Part shown: piece after piece, positions 45,746 to 54,859 of the stretch
Layout of the letters: each line of letters opens with the position of its first letter
How positions within the stretch are numbered: position 1 is the stretch's first letter
NCBI RefSeq assembly: GCF_003351745.1
Contig: NZ_CP031222.1
Coordinates: 1,346,207 to 1,410,206, forward strand
Length of the DNA stretch: 64,000 nt
Source: Aquirhabdus parva
Lineage (GTDB): Bacteria > Pseudomonadota > Gammaproteobacteria > Pseudomonadales > Moraxellaceae
Direction of reading: 5' to 3'
Program-made: the position numbers and the translations under genes
The notes under the pieces: model-generated
What the model was told of the DNA's origin: nothing
Database searches by the model: none
Seen by the model: the letters and a program-made list of their open reading frames with translations, nothing else

Positions 45746-46348
45746 TTACAGTTTGTCTGCGTTTGCACCTAAGTAAGCGGCAACACCTTCTGGAGATGCG
45801 GTCATGCCTGCATCGCCTTTTTTCCAGTTTGCAGGGCAAACTTCGCCGTTTTCTTCAGTGAATTGCAGTGCGTCAACGATACGCAGGATTTCGTCCATGC
45901 TACGGCCGAGTGGCAAGTCATTGACGATTTGTGAACGAACGATACCGTTTTTGTCGATGATGAATGCACCACGGAATGCAACGCCACCTGCTGATTCGAC
46001 ATCATAGGCTTGTGCAATTTCGTGCTTGGTATCTGCTGCCAAGGTGTATTTCACTGGACCAATACCGCCTTGATCAACAGGGGTATTACGCCATGCGTTG
46101 TGGGTGAATTGTGAGTCAATTGAAACACCAACGACTTCTACACCACGTGCTTTGAATTCAGGGATTTTATGATCAAGTGCAATCAGTTCTGAAGGACATA
46201 CGAAAGTGAAGTCGAGTGGATAGAAAAATACAAGTGCGTATTTGTCTTTGGTTGCTTCAGCGAAATTAAATGTATCAACGATCTCGCCAGAACCAAGTAC
46301 GGCTGCAACGGTAAAATCTGGGGCTGGTTTGCCAACTAAAACTGCCAT
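45746..46348 (-). CDS. Typical 2-Cys peroxiredoxin
   Basis: 200 residues with AGGAAG 6 nt before the ATG. The peroxidatic Cys is C51 in 'DFTFVCPSE' and the resolving Cys is C171 in 'GEVCPANW', so it is a dimeric Prx1/AhpC-class enzyme. It reduces hydrogen peroxide and alkyl hydroperoxides. No ahpF or thioredoxin reductase gene adjoins it, so the electron donor is probably thioredoxin. 'YPLDFTFVCPSELIA' and 'GGIGPVKYTLAAD' are highly conserved family blocks. It lies upstream of sodB on the same strand. Confidence 0.95.
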   Translation of the reverse strand: MAVLVGKPAPDFTVAAVLGSGEIVDTFNFAEATKDKYALVFFYPLDFTFVCPSELIALDHKIPEFKARGVEVVGVSIDSQFTHNAWRNTPVDQGGIGPVKYTLAADTKHEIAQAYDVESAGGVAFRGAFIIDKNGIVRSQIVNDLPLGRSMDEILRIVDALQFTEENGEVCPANWKKGDAGMTASPEGVAAYLGANADKL

Positions 46349-46552
46349 GATAACTTCCTATAAGGGACAGGTTGATGAAAAGTGATTCGATGCATTAACT
46401 TGCTATTGGATACCATTTAAACAGGCCAAGAGCGATTTAATGCGCCCCAATACCTTGCCCCAAACGACCACGCTTTGGCAAGGCGTGATATGTGTGTTTG
46501 TGTTGCTAAAGCCCAAAAAATGGGCGAAATACGATGGTATTAAACGATGATG

Positions 46553-47380
46553 TTAAACGGGATTTTCGATATTAATAAATTCCACATCAATTCCAAACTC
46601 TTTGGCAATGGCTTGTCCTAGTCGGTGTATCCCCCCACGTTCAGTAGCATGATGTCCACATTCAAAATAATGAATACCAAGCTCAGCGGCTTCATGAAAA
46701 GTCCGCTCACTGACTTCGCCTGAGAAATAAGCATCACACCCCATTAAGGCAGCTTGGTTGAGGAGGCCTTGTGCACCGCCAGTACACCAGCCTACCTTGC
46801 GAATGATTTCAGGCCCCCCTGCAAGGTGCTGTGGCTTGCGCCCCAGTCGTTGCTCCAGCAAATCACTCATTGCTAAAGCTGTCATGGGCTCACAGTATCC
46901 GATATTTCCAACCGGATATTTTTCGACGGGATCTAATCCTGAAGTCGTCGTAAATTCCATAAGGTCAGCAAAGGCTTTATTGTTGCCGAGTTCCGGATGC
47001 GCATCTAAGGGAAGGTGGTAGGCAAGCAAGGAAATATGGTGCTGAAATAGGTGCTTTATTCGTTTTCCTTTCATGCCTGTTAAGCATGCGTCCTCACCTT
47101 TCCAGAAGTAGCCATGATGAACCAGAATGGCATCGGCTTGGGCTGCAATTGCAGCATCTATGAGTGCTAGATTTGCTGTAACGCCCGTAACGATTTTACG
47201 AATATTTGTTTTACCTTCAACTTGTAATCCATTCGGCGCATAATCTTTGAATGCATGAGACGATAAGGTTTGATCGCACCAGCGAATAAGCTCTTCTAGT
47301 GAAAGTTCAGGATGTGTCGTATTTGGTGATAACGGACTAGATACAGGCATAGCACAAGACATAACAGTTTGTTGATTCAC
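46553..47380 (-). CDS. Nif3-like dinuclear metal centre protein
   Basis: 275 residues, Nif3/YbgI family. Metal-binding His residues appear in 'AILVHHGYFWKGED' and in 'YFECGHHATERGGIHRLG', and 'DYAPNGLQVEG' is the family start block. Members form hexamers with a two-metal site; often labelled GTP cyclohydrolase 1 type 2, the true reaction is unclear. The first 20 residues are an extension before the fold. It is divergent from the DegS-like protease gene with a 100-bp shared promoter region. Confidence 0.92.
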   Translation of the reverse strand: MNQQTVMSCAMPVSSPLSPNTTHPELSLEELIRWCDQTLSSHAFKDYAPNGLQVEGKTNIRKIVTGVTANLALIDAAIAAQADAILVHHGYFWKGEDACLTGMKGKRIKHLFQHHISLLAYHLPLDAHPELGNNKAFADLMEFTTTSGLDPVEKYPVGNIGYCEPMTALAMSDLLEQRLGRKPQHLAGGPEIIRKVGWCTGGAQGLLNQAALMGCDAYFSGEVSERTFHEAAELGIHYFECGHHATERGGIHRLGQAIAKEFGIDVEFINIENPV

Positions 47381-47480
47381 AAGTTTACCTAAACTAGGTG
47401 AAAATAATGCATTGTTTATGTGAAATTTAAAAAATTATCGCGATATATTGAAGATGTCTCAGCAATGACGCAGCACGGGT

Positions 47481-48776
47481 ATGAGTGATGCGTCACAATG
47501 CAGTAAGAGTTGTTCACTAGTTCAGTACATGAGGGGAATGAACGTGCGGCGTGTCATGATGTTATTGCCTTGGTTTTTGTTAGTTGCAGTTGTGGCATAT
47601 TTTTGGCAGTTACAAGAAGGGTGGAAGAAACACACAGAGACTGTGACTGTGCAAAACCAGCCTCCATTAGTTGTCCAAGGTTCTGGGGCTGCTTTTTCCT
47701 ACAGTGCCGCAGTCAAGGTTGCTGCACCTGCTGTAGTCAATATCTATACTACTCAAAAGGTGCGCGTTCATCCTTTATTGCAAGATCCGATGTTGCGTCG
47801 TTTCTTTGAATTTCATCAAGGACGTGCCGATCAAGATAATCCATCTGATGGCTCTTCCAATAAGTCACCAGAACCGACTAGCTTGGGTTCTGGTGTTATT
47901 GTGACTGCGGATGGTTATATCCTCACGAATAATCACGTGGTTGCTAAAGCGGATAAAATTGTTGTTGCCTTGCATGATGGAAGGCGCGCTCAGGCCAAAG
48001 TGGTAGGTACTGATCCAGACAGTGATTTAGCCGTGATCAAAGTCGATTTAACGGGATTGCCTGTGTTGCCATTCCGTAAGTCATCCACCGAAGTGGGTGA
48101 TATTGTTTTGGCTATTGGTAACCCCTTTGGTGTTGGGCAAACGGTTACGCACGGAATCATTTCCGCAACTGGGCGATCTGGTCTTGGAATCAATGCGTAT
48201 GAAGATTTTATTCAAACGGATGCAGCGATCAATCCCGGTAACTCAGGGGGAGCTTTGGTTGATGTGTCAGGGAGTTTAGTCGGTATCAATACTGCAATTT
48301 TCTCAAGATCAGGTGGATCGATGGGGATTGGTTTTGCTATTCCAGCAAACTTAGCACAACAAGTTTTGACCGATATTATTCAGAACGGGAAGGTGACACG
48401 TGGTTGGCTAGGTATCGAAGTTCGTAATCAGGTGGATCCTGCAGATGATTTGGTTGCCAGCTCTGGGACTAGTACCGGTGTAAAAATTGTGGGTACGCAA
48501 AAGAATGGTCCTGCAGATAGGGGCGGTCTAAAAGCAAATGATACGATTCTAGATTTGAACGGTACACCGATAACCTCGGCTGGTCAGCTCATTCAATTGG
48601 TTGCGCTTCAGAAGCCGAACACTCAAATTCAATTAAATGTTAAACGCGGTGATCAGACTTTGAAGCTAGCCATCAATGTCGCCGAACGTCCACCAGCAAC
48701 GGCAAAGAGTGATGATGACCAGAATAACGATGATGATGCCGGTCAGTTGCCGTTTGGATTGTTTGGTGGGCAGTAA
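47481..48776 (+). CDS. DegS/AlgW-type membrane-anchored serine protease, one PDZ domain
   Basis: 431 residues as drawn; ATG 47538 is an alternative start close to the membrane segment (residues about 25-43). The trypsin-like domain has the triad H152 ('TNNHVV'), D182 ('DSDLAVIK') and S255 ('NPGNSGGAL'). A single PDZ domain follows (about 310-405), then an acidic tail. One anchor and one PDZ point to the DegS/AlgW group, which cuts anti-sigma factor RseA/MucA to start the envelope-stress response; DegP/DegQ have two PDZ domains. No sigma-E locus is in the window. Confidence 0.88.
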   Translation: MSDASQCSKSCSLVQYMRGMNVRRVMMLLPWFLLVAVVAYFWQLQEGWKKHTETVTVQNQPPLVVQGSGAAFSYSAAVKVAAPAVVNIYTTQKVRVHPLLQDPMLRRFFEFHQGRADQDNPSDGSSNKSPEPTSLGSGVIVTADGYILTNNHVVAKADKIVVALHDGRRAQAKVVGTDPDSDLAVIKVDLTGLPVLPFRKSSTEVGDIVLAIGNPFGVGQTVTHGIISATGRSGLGINAYEDFIQTDAAINPGNSGGALVDVSGSLVGINTAIFSRSGGSMGIGFAIPANLAQQVLTDIIQNGKVTRGWLGIEVRNQVDPADDLVASSGTSTGVKIVGTQKNGPADRGGLKANDTILDLNGTPITSAGQLIQLVALQKPNTQIQLNVKRGDQTLKLAINVAERPPATAKSDDDQNNDDDAGQLPFGLFGGQ

Positions 48777-48803
48777 CGATTAAGTATCATTTGAGATTTA
48801 AGG

Positions 48804-48838
48804 CATCAAGTGCTGGTATACAGCACTTGATGTTTATG
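48804..48838 (+). terminator. Terminator hairpin after the DegS-like gene
   Basis: Perfect 12-bp stem (48804-48815 with 48821-48832), 5-nt loop, then a short T-run. Confidence 0.72.
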
Positions 48839-48883
48839 ATTAGGTGTCTGAAATAGAAAAATTTGATAAGGGAATTGCGAAAA

Positions 48884-49507
48884 ATGAAATTATATATTGC
48901 TGATCGAGCACCGAACCCGAGGCGAGTCCTTTTGTTTTTGGCAGCCAAAGGTTTGAATCCCGTTGATATTGGACTTGAGGTGATTGGAATTAATCTGTCC
49001 GATTCAGCAAACCGTGCCCCTGACTATTTGCGGGTCCACCCTCTCGGACAGATTCCAGCGTTAGAGCTTGATGATGGGCAGGTTATTACCGAGTCAATGG
49101 CAATCTGTCGATATCTGGAAGGTAAATATCCAGAAACACCATTGTTAGGTGATGAGTTAATGTCGCAGGTTTGGATCGATCAATATAGCCGTCAGGCTGA
49201 GATTGAGATTTTGTTGCCGCTCATGAGTGCATTTCAGCATGGCCATCCATTTTGGGCTGGGAAATACGAACAGGTTCCGGATGTTGCACCCGTCGCACGC
49301 CGCCGAGCTCAATCCCGTTTTTCTTATTTTGACCATCGTTTGCAAGCTGTGCCATTTTTGGCGGGAAATAACATCACCGCGGCAGATCTCACCCTCTATG
49401 CAGCATTGGATTTTGGCCGATTGGCAGGCTTAAAAGTTGATGAACAACATCCAACATTATTACGTTTTTATCAACGTATGCATGAACAATTTAAGGATGT
49501 CCGTTAA
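48884..49507 (+). CDS. Glutathione S-transferase family protein
   Basis: 207 residues from ATG 48884 (AAGGG about 11 nt upstream); a TTG at 48863 adds seven residues without benefit. The N-terminal thioredoxin-like domain holds 'LYIADRAPNPRRVLLFLAAKG', 'HPLGQIPALELDDG' and 'ITESMAICRYLEGKYP', the cis-Pro and glutathione-binding blocks. The C-terminal half is the helical GST domain, with 'ITAADLTLYAALDF'. Substrate unknown. Monocistronic. Confidence 0.92.
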   Translation: MKLYIADRAPNPRRVLLFLAAKGLNPVDIGLEVIGINLSDSANRAPDYLRVHPLGQIPALELDDGQVITESMAICRYLEGKYPETPLLGDELMSQVWIDQYSRQAEIEILLPLMSAFQHGHPFWAGKYEQVPDVAPVARRRAQSRFSYFDHRLQAVPFLAGNNITAADLTLYAALDFGRLAGLKVDEQHPTLLRFYQRMHEQFKDVR

Positions 49508-49570
49508 AGGCTAGTCGTTCTTTTGGCAACAGGGCAAAATAGTGCTTGTGCGTTAAAAGTATCGAACAAG

Positions 49571-49579
49571 TGCTATAAT
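49571..49579 (+). promoter_or_regulatory. Extended -10 promoter of rluA
   Basis: TGCTATAAT, a perfect extended -10 element, 40 bp before the rluA start. The -35 region is weak, as expected for extended -10 promoters. Confidence 0.6.
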
Positions 49580-49618
49580 GCGACTATAGTTATTTATAAA
49601 TCATAGTTAGCGTTTTGT

Positions 49619-50290
49619 ATGTCTACCGATTCGGTCGTTCCTGAAGCACCTCATTATACGGTTCATTATCGCTGTGATGATTATTTGATCGTCAATAAGT
49701 CGTCGGGTTTGCTTTCCGTACCGGGAAAAGGCGAGCATTTATTTGATAGTCTATTAACCCGTTTACAATCGGTTGAACCTAATATTAAATTAGTCCATCG
49801 TTTAGATCGTGATACCTCTGGTTTAATGGTTTTTGCCTTGAATATAGAGGCGCAGCGTAATATTTCCAGACAGTTTGAAACCCGTTTGACCGATAAAGTT
49901 TATCAAGCCATTTTGCTCGGGGAGTTGGTTGGGGAAGGGAAAGTTGATGTGCCTGTGCGCTATGAACCTCTCACTCCGCCGTTACATGTAGCGGATAAGT
50001 TTTATCCGAAAATGGCACTGACACATTGGGAATCAATTAATAATTTAAAAATAAACAATGTAGTAGTCACAAAAGTGTTACTGAAACCAGTCACGGGGCG
50101 ATCTCATCAATTGCGTGTACATAGTCAATATATCGGTCATGCGATAGTGGGAGATTCGCTATATGCGGATGATGCTGGGTCTAGGCTGATAGATCGTTTA
50201 TGTCTGCATGCTGCAGCGCTTAGTTTCAATCATCCAGTAACTGGTGAGCGGGTGACCTATACGAAAGATGCAGATTTCTGGTCACTATAA
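49619..50290 (+). CDS. rluA: RluA-family pseudouridine synthase
   Basis: 223 residues. The start 'YLIVNKSSGLLSVPGKG' and catalytic motif HRLDRDTSG (Asp63 in HRLD) identify the RluA group, and 'PVTGRSHQLRVHSQYIGH' is the matching C-terminal block. The length (E. coli RluA is 219 residues) and lack of an S4 domain favour RluA over RluC or RluD. RluA modifies U746 of 23S rRNA and U32 of some tRNAs. Confidence 0.88.
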   Translation: MSTDSVVPEAPHYTVHYRCDDYLIVNKSSGLLSVPGKGEHLFDSLLTRLQSVEPNIKLVHRLDRDTSGLMVFALNIEAQRNISRQFETRLTDKVYQAILLGELVGEGKVDVPVRYEPLTPPLHVADKFYPKMALTHWESINNLKINNVVVTKVLLKPVTGRSHQLRVHSQYIGHAIVGDSLYADDAGSRLIDRLCLHAAALSFNHPVTGERVTYTKDADFWSL

Positions 50291-50466
50291 TCGTTGTGTT
50301 AGATGAAGAAATAGATACTTTATTTTTTGAAAAAGAACGATAAAAATCGTATAAATATGTGAAAATGAGCACCATGAAATTTGATTGGTTTTTATTGTGC
50401 TCAAGTCGTGCCAAAACAATCATTTTTTAGTTGCTATTCTTTAGTTCAGTTGGAAATAAAAGCGTT

Positions 50467-53286
50467 ATGCAAGAGTTTGCAGTAGGCCAGCGGTGGTTAT
50501 CAGATACCGAATCAGAGTTGGGTTTGGGCGTGCTTGTTGATGTTGATGAGCGAACCATCAGTATTTTATTTCCAAAGAGTGATGAGACGCGAGTCTACTC
50601 GCGTGCAACAGCACCATTATCACGAATTATTTTTGCAGCAGGTGATTCTCTAACGGATCAAGATGGTATTGATTGGTTGGTGATTTCAACCGAAGTCAAA
50701 TCAGGCGTTTTACGCTACCATTGTTCACAGATTAGCGCGCCAGAAATTACTAAAACACTTTCCGAAACGCGTCTTGCCGCGCATTTGCAGCTTGCACGTC
50801 CTCTAGAACGTTTGCTCGCCAGTCAATTAGAACCCAAAGAGTGGTATGACTTACGCATCGAAGCTTTGCTCATGCAGGCACGTATGTCGACCAGTTTATT
50901 GCGCGGTATGATTGGTCCACGCGTGGGTTTGATCCCGCATCAGTTTTATATTGCCCACGAAGTGGGTCGTCGACTTGCGCCACGCGTACTCCTTGCCGAT
51001 GAAGTGGGCTTGGGTAAAACCATCGAAGCTGGTCTGATTATGCACCAGCAGTTGGTGACTGGTCGTAGTGAGCGTATTCTTGTTTTGGTCCCTGATTCAT
51101 TACAGTATCAGTGGATGATTGAGATGCGTCGCCGTTTCAATCTTAATTTCTCATTATTCGATCTCGAGCGTACGGCTTTTCTTAAAGAGAACGACCCAGA
51201 AGCAAATCCATTTGCGACTGAAAGCTGCATCATTGCTAGTATCGATTTACTACTCGATCATGAAGATTTAAAAGCACAGGCTTTAGATGCAGGATTTGAT
51301 CTATTAGTCGTTGATGAGGCGCATCATCTGACTTGGCATGAAGATGTCGGTGGTAATGATCGTTATGACGTAGTTGCAGAGTTTGCTGATCAAACGGCTG
51401 GTGTGCTGCTATTGACGGCTACCCCTGAGCAATTAGGCGTGGATAGTCATTTTGCACGCTTGCGATTGCTAGACCCAGAACGTTTTGACACGTTAAATCA
51501 CTTCCTTGATGAAGAAGCCAATTACGCAAGTACTGCACAAGTCGCTGAAGCCTTGATGCAAGAAGGCTTGCTTGATGATGAGCAGCATGAAGCCATAGCT
51601 GCGCTCTTAGGTCATCCTGTTGAAGATACTCCAGATGCTCGCTATCGCGCAATCAACGAATTACTTGACCGTCATGGAACAGGTCGTATTTTATTCCGTA
51701 ATACCCGTGAAGCGATTCAGGGGTTCCAAGGCCGAGATTGTTTGCCAGCACCATTGCCTGCCCCAGAAAGTTGGCCTATCACGGGCAGCTTGCGTCAGCA
51801 GATGTGGCCAGAAGAGCAGCAACTGGATGGCGAGTGGATGCAGAGTGATCCCCGTGTCCCTTGGCTATTAAATCTGCTGAAGACCGAACTCAAGCACCAA
51901 AAAGTATTGCTCATTGCGCGTAGTGGACCCGTTGTTGAGTCGCTAGAGCTTGCTTTGCGCGTGCATGGTGGAATTCGCACTGCCATGTTCCATGAGGCGA
52001 TGAGCTTGCTGGAGCGTGATCAAGCTGCTGCTTATTTTGCAGATGACACCTATGGCGCACAGATTTTATTGTGCTCTGAAATTGGTTCAGAAGGTCGCAA
52101 TTTCCAGTTTGCCAGCAACCTTGTGCTGTTCGATATGCCATCTAATCCTGATGTGTTAGAGCAGCGCATCGGTCGTCTGGATCGTATTGGTCAGCAGAAT
52201 CGTATCCAGATTCATGTGCCGTATTTAATGGCAACCGCTCAAGAGCGCATGTTCCGCTGGTACAACGAAGCATTGGATATTTTTGGTCATATTTCACCGA
52301 CTGCTCAAGTCCTGCAAGAAAATCATTTAGTCGAGCTAAAAGACCACCTGCTGAGTGATACAGGCGAACAGTTTGATGCCTTATTGGTTCAGGTCAATGA
52401 TGAACGCTTAGAACTGGAGACTGAATTGCAAGCGGGGCGAGATCGTCTGCTTGAGTTCAACTCTTGTCGTCCAAAAGTTGCGAGTCGTATCGTGCAAGCG
52501 ATGCAAGAGCAAGATGCACATAATACCTTGCCTGACTTTATGCTGCGTTTCTTGTCTTCAACCAACATTGAACATGATGAACAGCATGATGGTAGCTTAA
52601 TTATTCATTCTTCTGATCAGATGCTGGTTGATGGTCTAGATTTGCCAGAAGACGGCATGACCGTGACATTCCATCGCGAGCAAGCGCTCACCCGTGAAGA
52701 TACGGAATACCTGACGGTTGAACACCCGCTGATGGGTCGTATTTTTGAACTGGTCCGGACTCAGCCTTTTGGCAATGCCAATGTGGCGGTACTGCGTAGT
52801 TCAGTGATTCCTGCAGGGAAGATTCTGATTGAGGCATGGTTCCGAGTTGAGGTAATTGCGCCCAAAGTGCTGAACTTGAACGCCAGTTTGCCTCAACAGT
52901 TGATCCGTGTTTTGATCAGTGAAAGTGGTCAGGATTTATCTGCGCGTATTAACTCAGCCATGCTTCATCCACAAATCCACGCACTGGATATGAACAACGC
53001 GCGTCAAGTTGTGAAGTTGCGTCGTGATGTGATTGAGGCGCGTTACAAGCAAGCGGAAGAGCTCGCACGTGCACAGATCAAGAGTTTTTCACAAACAGCT
53101 CAGAAGCGCTACGGCGACCATTTGCAGCAAGAGCTGGATCGCTTGATTTATCTCAAAGCACATAATCCCAGTGTGCGAGATGATGAAATTGACCGCTTAA
53201 CGCATCAACGCGCTCAAGGCTTGCAACTGCTTGAGCAGTTGTCACTAGTACCGGATTCTATTCGGGTGTTGGTGGTGATGAAGTAG
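50467..53286 (+). CDS. rapA: RNA polymerase-associated ATPase RapA
   Basis: 939 residues from ATG 50467, where 'FAVGQRWLSDTESELGLG' matches the RapA N-terminus; an ATG at 50431 is too early. The Swi2/Snf2 motor has Walker A in 'LADEVGLGKTIEAG', the DEAH box in 'LVVDEAHHLTW', 'LLLTATPEQ' and helicase motif VI in 'EQRIGRLDRIGQQNRI'. RapA binds RNA polymerase and recycles it after termination. Monocistronic; the C-terminal RapA-specific region is complete. Confidence 0.97.
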   Translation: MQEFAVGQRWLSDTESELGLGVLVDVDERTISILFPKSDETRVYSRATAPLSRIIFAAGDSLTDQDGIDWLVISTEVKSGVLRYHCSQISAPEITKTLSETRLAAHLQLARPLERLLASQLEPKEWYDLRIEALLMQARMSTSLLRGMIGPRVGLIPHQFYIAHEVGRRLAPRVLLADEVGLGKTIEAGLIMHQQLVTGRSERILVLVPDSLQYQWMIEMRRRFNLNFSLFDLERTAFLKENDPEANPFATESCIIASIDLLLDHEDLKAQALDAGFDLLVVDEAHHLTWHEDVGGNDRYDVVAEFADQTAGVLLLTATPEQLGVDSHFARLRLLDPERFDTLNHFLDEEANYASTAQVAEALMQEGLLDDEQHEAIAALLGHPVEDTPDARYRAINELLDRHGTGRILFRNTREAIQGFQGRDCLPAPLPAPESWPITGSLRQQMWPEEQQLDGEWMQSDPRVPWLLNLLKTELKHQKVLLIARSGPVVESLELALRVHGGIRTAMFHEAMSLLERDQAAAYFADDTYGAQILLCSEIGSEGRNFQFASNLVLFDMPSNPDVLEQRIGRLDRIGQQNRIQIHVPYLMATAQERMFRWYNEALDIFGHISPTAQVLQENHLVELKDHLLSDTGEQFDALLVQVNDERLELETELQAGRDRLLEFNSCRPKVASRIVQAMQEQDAHNTLPDFMLRFLSSTNIEHDEQHDGSLIIHSSDQMLVDGLDLPEDGMTVTFHREQALTREDTEYLTVEHPLMGRIFELVRTQPFGNANVAVLRSSVIPAGKILIEAWFRVEVIAPKVLNLNASLPQQLIRVLISESGQDLSARINSAMLHPQIHALDMNNARQVVKLRRDVIEARYKQAEELARAQIKSFSQTAQKRYGDHLQQELDRLIYLKAHNPSVRDDEIDRLTHQRAQGLQLLEQLSLVPDSIRVLVVMK

Positions 53287-53413
53287 GTTCGAGGCTATTT
53301 ATACTGTGCCTGATGTTGAATTAATTCGATATTCTTCATCATGTGCAGTAATTATCGTGGTTTTAGACCTTGAATGGTTTTCATATTGATACTTAGAAAT
53401 TTAGGCATAGTCG

Positions 53414-53944
53414 ATGGGCATAATATCCCGTGCCATAAAAGAAAAAATGAAGGATTTATTGTGGCCATTAATTCCTCTTGTCATAGGCTCTTTGATATTA
53501 TTCAATGTTAATCTTATGTCTGGAATACCTAACCATTCTTCATTGTTGAAAGCTAATGGTTTAATTTCGAAGATTGAGTATGTACAAGGTAAAACTTCAT
53601 ATACGAATATTTGGTTAAGTGGTAGTCCTTATGTATTTCAATATCCAACAATTAATGGCTCATTAGGGCTTGTTAATAGCTCTCTTGAGTTAGCTAAACT
53701 CAAATCTGAACCATTAGAAATTCTCTATGAAGATCGAAAATTTACTTTTTTCTTTAGCCGTCGAGAAGTATTAAGTATATGGCAAATAAAAACGGGTAAT
53801 CAAATGATTCGCTCCTTCTCGGAAGTCTCTATTTCAAATCAAATGAATAATCGCTTTGGTCAATTGGCTGGGAGCATCTTCATAGTGATTGGGGTATTTC
53901 TAGGCTTTATTTTTTTTAAAAGAGAGTCGAATAAAGGCTTTTAA
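53414..53944 (+). CDS. Hypothetical membrane protein
   Basis: 176 residues with a hydrophobic segment at each end (about 16-35 and 148-167), so the middle part lies on one side of the membrane. That part contains beta-rich hydrophilic sequence ('GLISKIEYVQGKTSYTNIW') reminiscent of DUF3592-like proteins, though I cannot confirm the family. The gene is clearly AT-rich compared with rapA and rlmKL on either side, and its last codons end in a basic tail. It converges with the DUF2520 gene with only 9 bp between stops. Confidence 0.65.
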   Translation: MGIISRAIKEKMKDLLWPLIPLVIGSLILFNVNLMSGIPNHSSLLKANGLISKIEYVQGKTSYTNIWLSGSPYVFQYPTINGSLGLVNSSLELAKLKSEPLEILYEDRKFTFFFSRREVLSIWQIKTGNQMIRSFSEVSISNQMNNRFGQLAGSIFIVIGVFLGFIFFKRESNKGF

Positions 53945-53953
53945 TTTAAAAAA

Positions 53954-54853
53954 TTAATTTAGAAGATTCTTTCTTAATGTTTCAATGCCATGCCTTGTCG
54001 CGATGTTTTTAATCTCAGCCAACTCCAACGCTACACCACCCAACAATCTATACAACTCCCCGTACTCTGGCTTCCACTGCTGAAAAGCCTCTAATTGCCT
54101 AACTACAGTCTCTACATCCCCCCGAGCTATCGGGCCTGTGAGTGCTTGAGCTGTACCCAGACTCACTATATTTTTTAGCGTTCCTTGAGCAATAGGATCA
54201 ATGATGGCAAGTGCTTGCTCTCGACTGATGCCCGCTTGCATATAGCTTTGAACACCCAGTTCCATAAGTGCGGTGAGATAATTACTTACAACGACACCAG
54301 CCGCGTGATAATAGGTCTTTTGAGCTGAATCAATCGGGAGAATCTTTCCACCAATCTTTTCAAATGCCGGGATTAAAATCTCCAGTGCATCTTGGGCGCC
54401 TTCTGCCCCGCAGAACGTACCTGCAAAACTTAAAGTAGAGGCTTTAGGATCAGCAAAACTTTTAATGGGATGGATACTGGCGATCGATGCGCCGACAGCA
54501 CGAACGGCATCCAAAATCGACGAGGGCAGTGCACCGCTACAATGAAAAACGATATTGCCAGCACGAAGAATGTTTGATGCAAGCAGTGCAGCACAACATT
54601 CCGCGATATGTTGATCGGGTGTGCCAATCAGATAGAGATCAGCGGGGCGTATGTCGGCAAATGACTGAACGACATGCCCTGCCTGTATGAAATCAACCGC
54701 GGCAATACTGCTTTGGTGAGATCGATTCAGAATGTCTTGCACCTTAAAAACATTCTGACGCGTCCAAAGATGGCCCAAGGTTTTGCCAACATTACCGCAG
54801 CCGATGATATTCAATGTCACAGGCGGTGCTTTCATAAGGAGTGTTTCATTCAT
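53954..54853 (-). CDS. Rossmann-like and DUF2520 domain protein
   Basis: 299 residues. The N-terminal NAD(P)-binding fold starts 'LNIIGCGNVGKTLGHLW' (GxGxxG). 'DLYLIGTPDQHIAECC' and 'FHCSGALPSSILDA' follow, and the C-terminal helical DUF2520 domain is marked by 'YYHAAGVVVSNYLTALMELG'. The fold resembles pyrroline-5-carboxylate reductase and hydroxyisobutyrate dehydrogenase, but the substrate is unknown. It starts 6 bp after the rlmKL stop, so it is co-transcribed with it. Confidence 0.9.
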   Translation of the reverse strand: MNETLLMKAPPVTLNIIGCGNVGKTLGHLWTRQNVFKVQDILNRSHQSSIAAVDFIQAGHVVQSFADIRPADLYLIGTPDQHIAECCAALLASNILRAGNIVFHCSGALPSSILDAVRAVGASIASIHPIKSFADPKASTLSFAGTFCGAEGAQDALEILIPAFEKIGGKILPIDSAQKTYYHAAGVVVSNYLTALMELGVQSYMQAGISREQALAIIDPIAQGTLKNIVSLGTAQALTGPIARGDVETVVRQLEAFQQWKPEYGELYRLLGGVALELAEIKNIATRHGIETLRKNLLN

Positions 54854-54859
54854 CGTTGA

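Noticed and set aside
46452-46527. Short inverted repeats downstream of the Nif3-like gene
   Set aside because: Stem of 5-7 bp with a long loop or weak T-run; not strong enough to call a terminator.
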